A stretch of 64,000 nt of DNA from Pseudomonas laurylsulfativorans (lineage in GTDB: Bacteria; Pseudomonadota; Gammaproteobacteria; Pseudomonadales; Pseudomonadaceae): contig NZ_MUJK01000003.1 of the NCBI RefSeq assembly GCF_002906155.1, forward strand, positions 558,001-622,000. Reading direction: 5' to 3'. Numbering within the stretch: the stretch's first letter is position 1; every line of letters begins with the position of its first letter. The notes beneath the pieces were generated by a model. The model worked only from the letters and a program-made list of their open reading frames with translations, did not search any database and had not been told where the DNA came from. Shown here piece by piece: positions 31,135 through 40,362 of this stretch. The position numbers and the translations under genes were made by a program.

Positions 31135-31854
31135 TATGCTGTGAATCGGTCCAGCTTTTTCGGACGTTTCTATCCGACCGGTTCTGGCCGATTTCTGCCG
31201 GCCACGAGGGGCAGAAAACCACCCCAAGCGGACTGCCAACAGTCCTCAAACGCGGCAACGAATCGTTGCCGCACTCTCCACGAATTGTCATTCCTGCATG
31301 CCCGTTGGCACTACTCACTTGTGGAGGGGTGTCATACAACACTGGCTAACAGTTCTGACTGATCAAGCGTGGCGAAGTGAAAACTGCCATCGATGCGCCT
31401 GAATAGTGATAGATGTCGAGGGATAAGCATTACGGAACATTGTATCGATGTTGGATTCAGGAACACCGTAAAGGCGTCATAGACATATCTACCAGGCGAT
31501 CGCTGATAGATGTGCACGTCCAATTTGCAGGTGGCGATCTGAATGGCGTCGCAGTAGGATTTTTCCAAGCTCACTGTGCAGGGTTGTCCACGTTCTGGCC
31601 TTGCTGTTGCCAGGCAGCGAGAAAAGCGTTGAATAGTAGGCATTCGAGCTGACCGGGGCGGAATGAAATAAACGATTATGTCATCTACAACAGCATCGGC
31701 CACTTGGTGAGGTCGCATGCTTAACTAAGGCGTTACCCACTAACCTCGCAGAGAGATCTTCACAATTTTCAAGCAGACTTCTGCAGGTCCAGCTAACCTC
31801 GAAGTTAGACTGTAGTCGGCAATCCTTTCCGATTAGCCTATTTAGGAGTCAGTT
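31135..31854. other. Gene-free stretch with possible old mobile debris
   Basis: GC content rises back to the chromosomal level after 31135. Short frames overlap on both strands with no ribosome site or domain. Nothing further can be supported; promoter elements for the gene at 31855 lie at its end. Confidence 0.4.
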
Positions 31855-33069
31855 ATGGGGACAGCTCGAATCAAGCCATTTTTTCTTACTACAATGCTCC
31901 TCTTTCTTCTGGCACCGTCCAGCACATGGGGATTTCAAATCAGCCCATGCTTACGCATTTTGACCTATAAACCCGGAGAACTCGGGCAGGTTCCGATCAA
32001 TCTGTATAACCAATGCGCTTTATTCCCCCAGAAAACGGGTTTGGCCGTCCATGAGCATCTTACCAATTTTGCCATTGATGAATATCGAGGACACGGTTTT
32101 ATTAGGACCGCTCAGGTTCTATCAGCGACTCATTCAATCGCAAAACAAAAAAATGAATATAGAAGAACGCAAAATGACTGGTATATAAGAAACCCTGAAA
32201 GACTTCACAGCACCTCCGATCTAATTTATGGCTCTTGGTGGAATGATGACCCGCTTATGTTGTTGTGGGGGGAAGGGGGTGATCTATATACGGGGAGTAA
32301 AGCGTTTGCCAAGTTTTTCGATGGGCCTACCCAGTCGCATTACCCAGGCGGCGTCGAATATTGTAAAGTCCCTCGAGCCCAAAGCCTTGGGTGGAATACA
32401 CACTTTGGTGCACTCCAGCATCTGCACTTCATGTCGGAAGCTGTTAAAGCAGATACGACAACTGATCGTATAGACGATACTCTTGGAAAATCACTTGAGT
32501 GGATTGAATATGCGTATAAGGTTGCGACACTTAAAATCGCATTTGACGCCAAGCTCACCTCAGAAGATCTTGCAAAACTACGCCTGCCATCCATAGTTGC
32601 CAACCTTTGCCTTAAAGATGATAGATATGTAACTGTTCGCACACTATTTTCACGAGTCGATTTTCAAGATGAACGACGAAAAAAAATGGTCCCTGATGTC
32701 GCACTTGGAAGTATTTTTCACGTGTTGCAAGACTCGTTTTCTCCAGCCCACACCTGCCGAGTTGAAGAGGCGGTTAACGGAAAACAATATGCAACATTAA
32801 TCGAGGTATATAACTACAATGATCAAGTTAAAGAAAAAAATGGAAAAGAGAATCACACCAAACTAGATCTTTACCCTCAGTGGCTATTGGATTATTCCCG
32901 CACAGGCGTTCACAAATACGAGAATGATCCGGTCAGTGTCGGTGCTTGGCTTCTGGATGCTGTTGATACGGGAAAGGAATGGCCGGAGGTGAGAGATCAC
33001 CTTCTCAATACCGCCTTCAAGAAAGCCAGCAGCCAACGTCTTGAAGGGGTTAGTTGTATTGGTACATGA
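31855..33069 (+). CDS. Exported phospholipase C/S1-P1 nuclease-fold protein
   Basis: A 404-residue protein with a signal peptide (about 1-26, ending STWGF) and AGGAG upstream. VHEHLTNFAI (His66, His68), HFGALQHLHFM and IFHVLQDSFSPAHTC (about 287-300) are the spaced His/Asp zinc ligands of the phospholipase C/P1 nuclease helical fold, the last being the HxxxDxxxPxH signature. It could split phospholipids or nucleic acids outside the cell. Composition is AT-rich, so it is probably transferred. It stands alone. Confidence 0.68.
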   Translation: MGTARIKPFFLTTMLLFLLAPSSTWGFQISPCLRILTYKPGELGQVPINLYNQCALFPQKTGLAVHEHLTNFAIDEYRGHGFIRTAQVLSATHSIAKQKNEYRRTQNDWYIRNPERLHSTSDLIYGSWWNDDPLMLLWGEGGDLYTGSKAFAKFFDGPTQSHYPGGVEYCKVPRAQSLGWNTHFGALQHLHFMSEAVKADTTTDRIDDTLGKSLEWIEYAYKVATLKIAFDAKLTSEDLAKLRLPSIVANLCLKDDRYVTVRTLFSRVDFQDERRKKMVPDVALGSIFHVLQDSFSPAHTCRVEEAVNGKQYATLIEVYNYNDQVKEKNGKENHTKLDLYPQWLLDYSRTGVHKYENDPVSVGAWLLDAVDTGKEWPEVRDHLLNTAFKKASSQRLEGVSCIGT

Positions 33070-33223
33070 GCCCATGGGTCTGTTGCGTCTGTTGTCGCAA
33101 CACAAATATCCGCTGGCTCCGGTTCGGAATTCCCAGGACCGACCACAACAGATTAGTGTCCGACCAGTGTTAGGGAGAATGGGACCAAGCCGATACGTTT
33201 GGTGAGCAGGCGCGTTTTGCCTA

Positions 33224-33379
33224 GGGTTTGTACGAAAAGTCGCCGAGCGGCGATCAGGCAAGGCGAAAACAGGCAAGGAACGGTCTGAGTCGCGCTCGAT
33301 TTTACGGGTTATAAATGAGCATTCCGAGCCTGTTTTCAACGCAGCATAATCGTCGCGCAGGCACTTTTCGTACAAAGCC
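33224..33379. mobile_element. MITE-like inverted-repeat element, about 156 bp
   Basis: GGGTTTGTACGAAAAGT (33224-33240) is matched in reverse complement by ACTTTTCGTACAAAGCC (33363-33379), with one mismatch. The element is flanked by TA within CTAG on the left and CTAA on the right, consistent with a TA target duplication of the IS5/IS427 kind. It carries no gene and lies between the phospholipase-fold gene and the M23 peptidase gene. Confidence 0.72.
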
Positions 33380-33500
33380 TAAAGTCGGTGTGCTGACAAA
33401 TTCCCGATCCGGTTGAGCTACGCTCCATCGAAGATCAGCGCGCCTCGTCGTAGTGCAGTGGGACGCCCTCCTCATACCAGTCATATTGTGGAGTGTCGTT

Positions 33501-34688
33501 ATGAAGGTATCGACTGTTGCTTGGGTTTTGGTGTGCGCTTCCCCTGTGTTACCAGCATTTGCCATGGCCGACGAGGATCAGGTGGCCTTGCGGGTGGCTA
33601 GCGTGACCTGGCCTGCGAATTACACGGGAGCGGCGGCCCCGTTACCCGACCCGCGCCTGGCACAGGTCGGCAAGGTCTATTTGCCTGTGCTGATACCCAA
33701 GTCGTTTCTCGTCGAGAAAGACCTGCAACTCGTAGCACAGCCGACCAGCTACACCTTCTCGAGCAGCAGCAATGGTGCCGAGCTGGTATTCAGCGGCACT
33801 CGGATAGTTACCGATCTTCCAGGGAAGCCCCCGATTTCCGCAGAGCAACCCGACGTTGCGACGCAAGTCACCCTGGCAGAACAAAACGCTCTGGCTACCA
33901 CTGTGCGTGCAGGCGCTACTTATCTGGCCAGTGTGGAATGTCGTTCGCAGGCTGACACGCGCTGCGCGGACGGTCGCTTCGTCACATCACTTGTCGACAG
34001 TGCCGTGTTTCTAGGGGGCGCCAAGGGAGAACCCCAGGCGCAGTCTGGGGCCGCGGCGCCTTTACCGCCGGCCAAGCCTTTCGATCCGAACTTCACCTAC
34101 AGACCTGCAGGCGAGCTTGTGTCTGGCAGTGGCCAGGGCGTTGCATCGATGCTCAACCGTGCGCCCGGGATGCGGTTCCCTATCGAGCGCCCCCCGGCTT
34201 ATCTCAATTCGCAGGTCTGGGGGGTGGGGGGCTCACACGGCGCCAAGGGTTCATGGCGAGATGGGGCAAACTACACGTACCCTTGGCGAGACACGTTCTG
34301 CGAGTCGCGTTCTCGGGCGACGCCCATTTGCCCTGCAGGTAAGGGGCATCAAGGTGTCGATATACGTCCTGTGGACTGGGCCAGGGGCAAATACTGGGTC
34401 GTGGCAGCCGAAGATGGCGTGATCTCGGATATCGGTACTTACACCGTCACGCTGCAAGCCAAGGGCACCCGCTATCGCTATCTGCACATGCAGATGTCCA
34501 AGCTGGCGGTGAAGGTTGGCCAGGCTGTCAATCGAGGTGATCATCTGGGCCTAGTGTCCAATGATTTTGGCGACACTTCGACCACGGTGCATCTGCATTT
34601 CGAAATGCTGCAGAACTTGTCGGGCAAGGGGTGGGTGCATGTCCCACCTTACCAGTCGTTGGTTGTCGCTTATGAAAAGGGGAACTGA
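33501..34688 (+). CDS. Secreted M23 (LytM-type) metallopeptidase
   Basis: A 395-residue protein with a signal peptide (about 1-22). The M23 domain occupies about 225-390. All four zinc/catalytic positions are present: His283 and Asp287 in GHQGVDIRP, His329 in YLHMQ, and His364/His366 in VHLHFE. M23 enzymes cut peptidoglycan cross-bridges or peptides. The N-terminal 200 residues are unrecognised. The start at 33501 follows GGAG at 33490. It leads a three-gene cassette; the metzincin gene starts three bases later. Confidence 0.82.
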   Translation: MKVSTVAWVLVCASPVLPAFAMADEDQVALRVASVTWPANYTGAAAPLPDPRLAQVGKVYLPVLIPKSFLVEKDLQLVAQPTSYTFSSSSNGAELVFSGTRIVTDLPGKPPISAEQPDVATQVTLAEQNALATTVRAGATYLASVECRSQADTRCADGRFVTSLVDSAVFLGGAKGEPQAQSGAAAPLPPAKPFDPNFTYRPAGELVSGSGQGVASMLNRAPGMRFPIERPPAYLNSQVWGVGGSHGAKGSWRDGANYTYPWRDTFCESRSRATPICPAGKGHQGVDIRPVDWARGKYWVVAAEDGVISDIGTYTVTLQAKGTRYRYLHMQMSKLAVKVGQAVNRGDHLGLVSNDFGDTSTTVHLHFEMLQNLSGKGWVHVPPYQSLVVAYEKGN

Positions 34689-34690
34689 CC

Positions 34691-35452
34691 ATGGATTGCC
34701 GCCCCAGCGCCCCTGCTGCGGCACTGTGCGCGATACCCCTGTCGCTGGTGCTGGGCATGGTGCAGGCCGCTGAGCGTACCGAGACCAGCGACAAGCAGAT
34801 ACTGGCCATGCGTAAGGTGCAGCCACAGAGCTATGTCGATCTTGCCCGCCTCTGGAAGGGCGGTTTACCCATCCCCGTCTGCTGGGAGGCGGATGTCGCC
34901 CCGTTTGCCGAGCAGAAGCAATGGGTCGAGGACATCATCAGGCAACGCCTGGAAAACCCGACAGCTGTTCGCTTCAAGGGTTTTGCAGTGCAGGCTAAAC
35001 GCTGGCCGACGTGCAGTGCAGCGGCGCTGGGCATCCGCATTTCTGCCACCGAAGGGCGGCCGCGTAGCGATGTGGGCAAGCAATGGAGCCCTGGCCCCTT
35101 AAACCCGAAACGTCAGCAGTTTCCAACCCGTGTACAGCTGGACTTCAAGCTTGGCGGTGCATATGAAAGTTACTGTGGCGGCCAGAAACGCAAGTGCCTG
35201 GAAGTGATTGCCTTGCATGAGTTCATGCATGCCATAGGCTTTCTCCACGAACACCTTCGCGACGACGCCCCGCAGGCGTGCCGAGAGACGTTTGGCCACG
35301 AGGGTGATGACACAGGCATTCACCCAAACAAGTTCAGCGTCATCTATGACCGTGCCTCGATCATGACCTACTGCGAATCGATCTATGACCGCCCGATTCG
35401 GCTGAGTGCCGAGGACATTGCCGCAGTCAATCACTTCTATCAGACGCAATGA
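34691..35452 (+). CDS. Secreted metzincin-type zinc peptidase
   Basis: A 253-residue protein with a signal peptide (about 1-27). HEFMHAIGFLHEH (His176, Glu177, His180, His186) is the HExxHxxGxxHE motif of metzincins such as astacin, and SIMTYCES supplies the Met-turn (Met225). A cluster of cysteines suggests disulfides. The N-terminal prodomain is short. It follows the M23 gene at a 2-base gap and precedes the protease-amidase gene by nine bases, so all three are one operon. Confidence 0.82.
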   Translation: MDCRPSAPAAALCAIPLSLVLGMVQAAERTETSDKQILAMRKVQPQSYVDLARLWKGGLPIPVCWEADVAPFAEQKQWVEDIIRQRLENPTAVRFKGFAVQAKRWPTCSAAALGIRISATEGRPRSDVGKQWSPGPLNPKRQQFPTRVQLDFKLGGAYESYCGGQKRKCLEVIALHEFMHAIGFLHEHLRDDAPQACRETFGHEGDDTGIHPNKFSVIYDRASIMTYCESIYDRPIRLSAEDIAAVNHFYQTQ

Positions 35453-35461
35453 GGGGCCCCA

Positions 35462-37135
35462 ATGAAGCTGCTGCGAGCGTTGGCGGTATGTCGGGCCTGC
35501 CTCTCTGCACGCCGTCTGGGTGTACTGTTGGTGATGGTAAGTTTTCTCGTGGTCAGCGCCGACAAACCAGGGCGTCGACTCTGGACAGATGCGCGCATGA
35601 ACGCCATGGTCAGGGTCGAGATCTTTTCGCAGGATGCAGGCGCATCGGTCGGCAGTGGGTTCCTGGTGCAGGGGATCGATCGTGTCTATGTCCTTACATC
35701 GGCACATGTGTTTGGCAGAGAGCTGGAAGATGAGGGGGAGAAGGAGTGCGTACCCTTTTCCATCGAGATTAAGCTGTATCAGAGGGAGCGCAGCGGCGAA
35801 CGGCTCGAACACGACAACTGTGCCTGGCTGTTGGGGCGTGACCTCGCCCTGGTTCCAGTGCATGAACGCTCCAATGGCTATCCCACTCTGGAGCTGCGCA
35901 CACGGGAGTTCCATCAGTGGGACGACATCTACATCGCCGGTTACCCCAACGGCTACGAGCTGGACACAACCACTGCGGGCATGGTCAGGAGCGTGCACGC
36001 TGTCAATGATCTGGTAATGACCAATGCCTTGTCGTTGCCCGGCATGAGCGGCGGCCCCTACTTGTCTGAAAGTGGTTACACGGTGGGGTTGCATACGGGG
36101 GGCTTGGACTTCGTTTCGGGCGCCGCCCATTTCACTTCCCTGAAACGGGTGCGCGAGCGCCTGGAACCGTACCTTGGCCCGCTGCAGGAAGAGCCGGCGG
36201 TTACGTCCGATCCACGTTCAGTCGCAGACAGTGTTGCCGTGAATGCCGAGCTGGGACAGTTGGTGGCCTTGCGTGCGGTGTCTGATGGCGAGAAGAGGGT
36301 GCAACTGTGGCAGACCTTTTTGGGCCGATCTGCGTCATTGCAAGAAGTGCAACTCCTGACATCGTTACCAGTAGCCAGGGTCGAAGGTATAAAACCTGCT
36401 GCATTGGCAGTGTTGGAAAAAGATACCCAGCAAGACCGGCTTGCCATTGCCGGCAGCCTGGTGTCCATCAGTGTTGCCACGCAGGCAGCCTGTCTGGGCG
36501 GCTCCATGAAGCTGGTGGATGGCATTCTTGAATGCGGCGGCATCTCCAACTATCTGCCGACAAAAAATGCTGGCGCCAGTATCGAACCACAGTTGATCGT
36601 GCTGCATAGCACGCTTACCCGCAGTTTGAAGCGGACGGTGGAAACGCTGCTCGACAGTTCGATGGGGGCTTCGGTGCATTTTCTGATCGACCGCGATGGT
36701 GCAGTGGTGCAGCTTGTGCCAACCAACCGTGCAGCCAGCCATGCCGGACGTGACTCCCGATGGGGCGAGTTCAAAGGTCTCAATCGCTACTCTGTCTCGA
36801 TCGACTTCATCAACTTGGGCCAGTTGGTCAAAGATGGTCAGGAAACGTTCAAGGACTACACCGGTGCTGTTGTTTCAGCGGACGATGTGCAGGCTATCGA
36901 CGGCCCGTTCGAGACCACCTATTGGCAGCGGTTCACCGGTCCGCAACTGGCGATTGCTCAGGCGCTTGCTGGCGAACTCGCCAAACATTACAAGATTCAG
37001 GCTATCGCCGGGCACTGCAACGTGTTGCCCGAACGCAAGGCTGACCCCGGGCCGGCCTTCCCGATTGAGGTGTTCGGCAACACTGTGCTGGGCAAAAGCG
37101 AGCCTGACTGCGCGCCGGTTGGCAGCCGGTATTGA
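35462..37135 (+). CDS. Trypsin-like protease fused to N-acetylmuramoyl-L-alanine amidase
   Basis: A 557-residue exported protein with a signal anchor or peptide at about 20-33. Residues 45-235 are a trypsin-like protease: His82 (TSAH), Asp127 (GRDLAL), Ser196 (LPGMSGGP). Residues 375-540 are an Ami_2/AmpD-type amidase: zinc ligands His382, His518 and Asp528, with Lys526 two residues before the Asp as in AmpD. The AmpD catalytic Glu position appears to be Asp448 (SIDFIN). One chain thus pairs protein and peptidoglycan cutting. It is the last gene of the cassette. Confidence 0.82.
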   Translation: MKLLRALAVCRACLSARRLGVLLVMVSFLVVSADKPGRRLWTDARMNAMVRVEIFSQDAGASVGSGFLVQGIDRVYVLTSAHVFGRELEDEGEKECVPFSIEIKLYQRERSGERLEHDNCAWLLGRDLALVPVHERSNGYPTLELRTREFHQWDDIYIAGYPNGYELDTTTAGMVRSVHAVNDLVMTNALSLPGMSGGPYLSESGYTVGLHTGGLDFVSGAAHFTSLKRVRERLEPYLGPLQEEPAVTSDPRSVADSVAVNAELGQLVALRAVSDGEKRVQLWQTFLGRSASLQEVQLLTSLPVARVEGIKPAALAVLEKDTQQDRLAIAGSLVSISVATQAACLGGSMKLVDGILECGGISNYLPTKNAGASIEPQLIVLHSTLTRSLKRTVETLLDSSMGASVHFLIDRDGAVVQLVPTNRAASHAGRDSRWGEFKGLNRYSVSIDFINLGQLVKDGQETFKDYTGAVVSADDVQAIDGPFETTYWQRFTGPQLAIAQALAGELAKHYKIQAIAGHCNVLPERKADPGPAFPIEVFGNTVLGKSEPDCAPVGSRY

Positions 37136-37144
37136 TAAGCCTGA

Positions 37145-38089
37145 TCAGCGGATTTCCACACTGACCCGTCCTGCAGCCATAGGGGCGGAGACCGGCAAGT
37201 TGAAACGCATCGGCGGCAGCGCCGTGTAATGCCTTGGCGTCTTCTTCGCGTTTCTTGATAGTACTGGCGAACGCGCTTTTGGTTGCGGGGCTGAACCTAC
37301 TCAAGGCTTGTCGCACTTGAGCCTCCTTCGTCCATCCCGCCTGGTAAACCTGGTTGGTATCGAAGAGGTTGCCGGTGGTCGGCAAATCATTCAGCAGTCC
37401 GGCAATCTGTTTTTTTGCGCTGCAGTCGTAGGCGTCATGTAGAGCCACCACAAGGCTCCCGCCTGATCGACCGAGAGCGTGCCCGGTGGATTGAGCAACG
37501 CGCCCAACTCGGCAAGTGCAGCCTCGTCAGCCCTCGCTGCCAACGGTTGCTCATAGGTGCGATCTACCGTGGGTTTGACGTCCCCCTTCTTGATGGCTTG
37601 GCGCACCAGGGCCAGTATCGATGCGGGTGTGCAGATGTTCTGGTTGTCCAACAAGTGGACGCTGGTGCTGGCATAGATCAGGGGTGTCTGCTCACGTGCG
37701 GCATCGCTGTGTACGTTCAACGCATGGGTGGTCAGCTCGCGTACCGCATCGACGTTCTTTGCGGCGAACAAGAAGTTCTTGGTGTAGATATCCAGCCCAG
37801 AAAACGTGAGCCCGGTAGCCAGAGCCACATTGGCAACGGCATTGTTGCTGGCACCGTGTAGGGCCATCACCGACGCTGCCAGGGTGCCAACTGCGCCCAC
37901 GGTATGGCGGGTGACCATCAACCAGCGCTGAGTCTGCCCTGCAGAGGTGAAGAACAGATCGCAGTTTGCGTAGATGAGGGCAAACCCGTCTTCAAGCATC
38001 TGACGGGCAAGGAAGTCGTCGGACTGCGCGTGACGAGCGGCAGATTCCGAGGTGGCAAAGCGACCGGTGACGAATGACTGCTTTTGGCC
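37145..38089 (-). pseudogene. Decayed gene, truncated by IS1182-type element and frameshifted
   Basis: The minus-strand frame from 38089 reads QKQSFVTGRFATSESAARHA, then HTVGAVGTLAASVMALHGAS and LTFSGLDIYTKNFLFAAKNV. At the T7 run 37410-37416 (A7 in the coding strand) it runs out, and the coding signal moves to another frame: KKQIAGLLNDLPTTGNLFDT, VRQALSRFSPATKSAFAST. A second shift near 37228 may lead back to LPPMRFNLPVSAPM ending at 37145. The 5' end is cut off by the IS end at 38090. It may be a lipoprotein or inner-membrane component; function is unknown. Confidence 0.68.
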
Positions 38090-38532
38090 GATTCTGTTGA
38101 AAAAGTAGCTCCCCTGTCTGGCCTGCGGCAAAATCTCTGCATTGGCCAGCAGGGAAGCACGCAGCATGATGGGACAGTTATCGAGTGGGCAAGAACGGCT
38201 GTTTTACTCGTTCAACCTTGAAGAGCACATCCCCGCCAATCACCTTCTGCGCAGCATTGATCGGTGTCTCGATCTGAGCGACTTGCGCCATTACCTCGCC
38301 GATTTTTACAGCCCGATTGGGCGTCCGTCGATTGATCCTGAGCTGATGAACCGCATGCTGATCGTGGGCTATTGCTACGGCATTCGCTCAGAGCGTCGGT
38401 CGTGCGAAGAGGCCCATTTGAGCCTGGCGTATCGCCGGTTCTGCCGGTTGAGCCTAGAAGATGAAGTCCCTAACCACTCGCCGTTTTCCAAAAATCGACA
38501 CGGTCGTTTTCGGGACAGCGAACTATTTCGCT
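38090..38532 (+). mobile_element. IS1182-family insertion sequence, left-end fragment
   Basis: The left end starts GATTCTGTTGAAAAAGTAG at 38090. Similarity to an IS1182-type transposase ends near 38532, where the sequence passes into the relaxase 3' region. The right end is missing, so a deletion joined the element to the conjugation module. Confidence 0.78.
38166..38532 (+). pseudogene. IS1182-family transposase, N-terminal fragment
   Basis: About 122 residues of transposase remain: MMGQLSSGQERLFYSFNLEE, PANHLLRSIDRCLDLSDLR and RPSIDPELMNRMLIVGYCYG IRSERR, then FSKNRHGRFRDSELFRW, where family likeness stops. The frame runs on to 38579 in unrelated sequence. The DDE catalytic core is largely lost, so it is inactive. 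Confidence 0.82.
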
Positions 38533-38568
38533 GGCACTCCACGTGCGCATGGGGCTGCCCTTGCGGTG

Positions 38569-40287
38569 TTAATAAGTAAGATTGAGGAAAGGATTGTCAG
38601 TAGGGACAGGGCTCAGAAGAGTTTCAGCATTTTGCAACATGTAGCCATTGAGGGAAGCCTTCCGGCGAGGGCCCTGGACTGTGCAAGTCCATATGTTCTG
38701 CCCGTTTGGTCGTTTGAGATGTACGCCTAAGTGCTCAAAGTGACGTTGAGTGCGCCGCCAAGCATCGGTCTTGTCGTCCCCTGCAGATAGCTCAGGGTGC
38801 TCCGAAGCGTAGAGCTGGAAAATGCCGGGTGTGACCAGGTAGAACGTGCCGTCGACTATGTGAATCTTTGCCTTACAGTCGTTGACGAGCAGACGATGGC
38901 TTTGGATCCCCTCGCGTAGCCAGTCGACAAAGGCCAGCCCTGGTGCCTCGCGGGGTGAAGCAGTTGAGGATTTCAGTCCTTGAGCGCTCGATTCATCCTC
39001 GTGCTCAACCGTCTCTTGCAACATATCCATCAAGTCATCGAGATAGTCGAAGTCATGGTTCGGAGGTAAGGGCTCTGGCGTTTCCTTGGCCGAAGTTGCT
39101 TGTGGCCGATCCAAGGCCGACTCGATAGCTTCACCTCTCGGCACGGTATTGTCAGCAACGAGCTCAACTGTTCCTTCAAAGCATCGGGGCCGGCTTTCAT
39201 CGGCCCAGATCAGGCTCGGTTGGAGACGCAAGAATGTGAAGCGATGCTGCCACCCTTCGTCTGACACGGTTGCGCTCCATACCGCTTTGCCTTCTGGCGT
39301 GGTGTCTACCAACCCGTGCGATTGCAGTTCATCGAACATGGCAATGTTGGAGGAGGGGATGCCATTTACTGCCTGGGCCAGGAGGTAAGCGCGAAGTTTG
39401 TCAGTTGCGGTCTTGCTGACTAGCCACAGATGATTTTCGGTGAGCCAGCCAGCAGCCCCGGGCTGATTGAGTTTGAACTCGTTCTTGACCAGATGGCGTA
39501 AGCCAGTCAACAGGTGATGCTGAAGCGACCGAGTGGGCGCCTGTAGTGCCTTGGTGGGATTGGCTCCGATGTTCTGTGCGGTAGATACCCGGTCAGCTTG
39601 CAGCACCAGCTCCCCCAGCGTCGCGGCGTATTCATAGTGGTTGGCCAGCAACGACAGCAGGTTGCCCCATAGAGTTGGGTAACCGCTGAGCCAGTCGAGC
39701 AGGCGCGGCGTCAGTATTTGGGTGTAGAGCAGCCCAGCGGCCGCAGCATGTAGCTGGTAGTCGCGCCCTGTCACGTAGCGGAAGCGGTAGGGCTTGTTCA
39801 GGGGGCCGTGCCACGGATGCCAGAGCTCACCATTCTGGTACTCCACCTGCAGGTCGACGGCAATCTTGCCGATGTCATGGAGCAGGGCGCCATAGGCGAT
39901 GGCGGCGCTCCAGGCGTCGGTCTGCGCGGCCTGGTCTTCGGGCGCGGCGCCGCTGGGTAGCAGGTACGACTGGCGCAGTTTCAGGCTGCAGGCCATCAGC
40001 TCCAAACCGTGGTCCAGCATGCCTCCCGGATAGGCATGATGATGGCTTTCGCTGGCAGGTAGTTGCTGTACATACTTGGCGTAGCGGTGGATTGGATCTA
40101 GATAGAGCTGATCGAACTGAGGTTGGGAAAGGGCGGTGTATTGGCAGATGCGCTCGAGCAGCCGCTTCCGGTGATCGGCGGCAAGGAGCGATTCTGATGA
40201 CTCAGGCAAGAAGTAACCTTCGGCGACAAGTGCTGGCGCGGGGCTAGCGGCGTTGCCTTTTTCATGTTTGAGCCACCAGCGCATCAT
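38569..40287 (-). CDS. traI: TraI/MobH-type relaxase of the conjugative element
   Basis: A protein of about 572 residues of the ICE TraI type (the PFGI-1 family, TIGR03760-like). The HD-like N-terminal domain has YPGGMLDHGLELMACSLKLR and AIAYGALLHDIGKI, the MobH-relaxase metal site. The C-terminal domain (TPGIFQLYASEHPELS, GVHLKRPNGQNIWTC) matches the TraI_2 C-terminal region. It should nick oriT to start transfer. Start at 40287 (MMRWWLKHEKGN) is preferred to a Met 25 residues earlier. Its 3' end abuts the IS fragment. Confidence 0.82.
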   Translation of the reverse strand: MMRWWLKHEKGNAASPAPALVAEGYFLPESSESLLAADHRKRLLERICQYTALSQPQFDQLYLDPIHRYAKYVQQLPASESHHHAYPGGMLDHGLELMACSLKLRQSYLLPSGAAPEDQAAQTDAWSAAIAYGALLHDIGKIAVDLQVEYQNGELWHPWHGPLNKPYRFRYVTGRDYQLHAAAAGLLYTQILTPRLLDWLSGYPTLWGNLLSLLANHYEYAATLGELVLQADRVSTAQNIGANPTKALQAPTRSLQHHLLTGLRHLVKNEFKLNQPGAAGWLTENHLWLVSKTATDKLRAYLLAQAVNGIPSSNIAMFDELQSHGLVDTTPEGKAVWSATVSDEGWQHRFTFLRLQPSLIWADESRPRCFEGTVELVADNTVPRGEAIESALDRPQATSAKETPEPLPPNHDFDYLDDLMDMLQETVEHEDESSAQGLKSSTASPREAPGLAFVDWLREGIQSHRLLVNDCKAKIHIVDGTFYLVTPGIFQLYASEHPELSAGDDKTDAWRRTQRHFEHLGVHLKRPNGQNIWTCTVQGPRRKASLNGYMLQNAETLLSPVPTDNPFLNLTY

Positions 40288-40362
40288 CGCAATACCTGCT
40301 TTGTACCTGGGAGGTCCTTTTGCCTTTTCGGATAAGCCTCTTACCCTTGCAATCCCTTCCAT

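Noticed and set aside
31332..31718. 128-codon minus-strand frame
   Set aside because: No ribosome site, no signal or domain, and overlapping frames on the other strand have similar quality.
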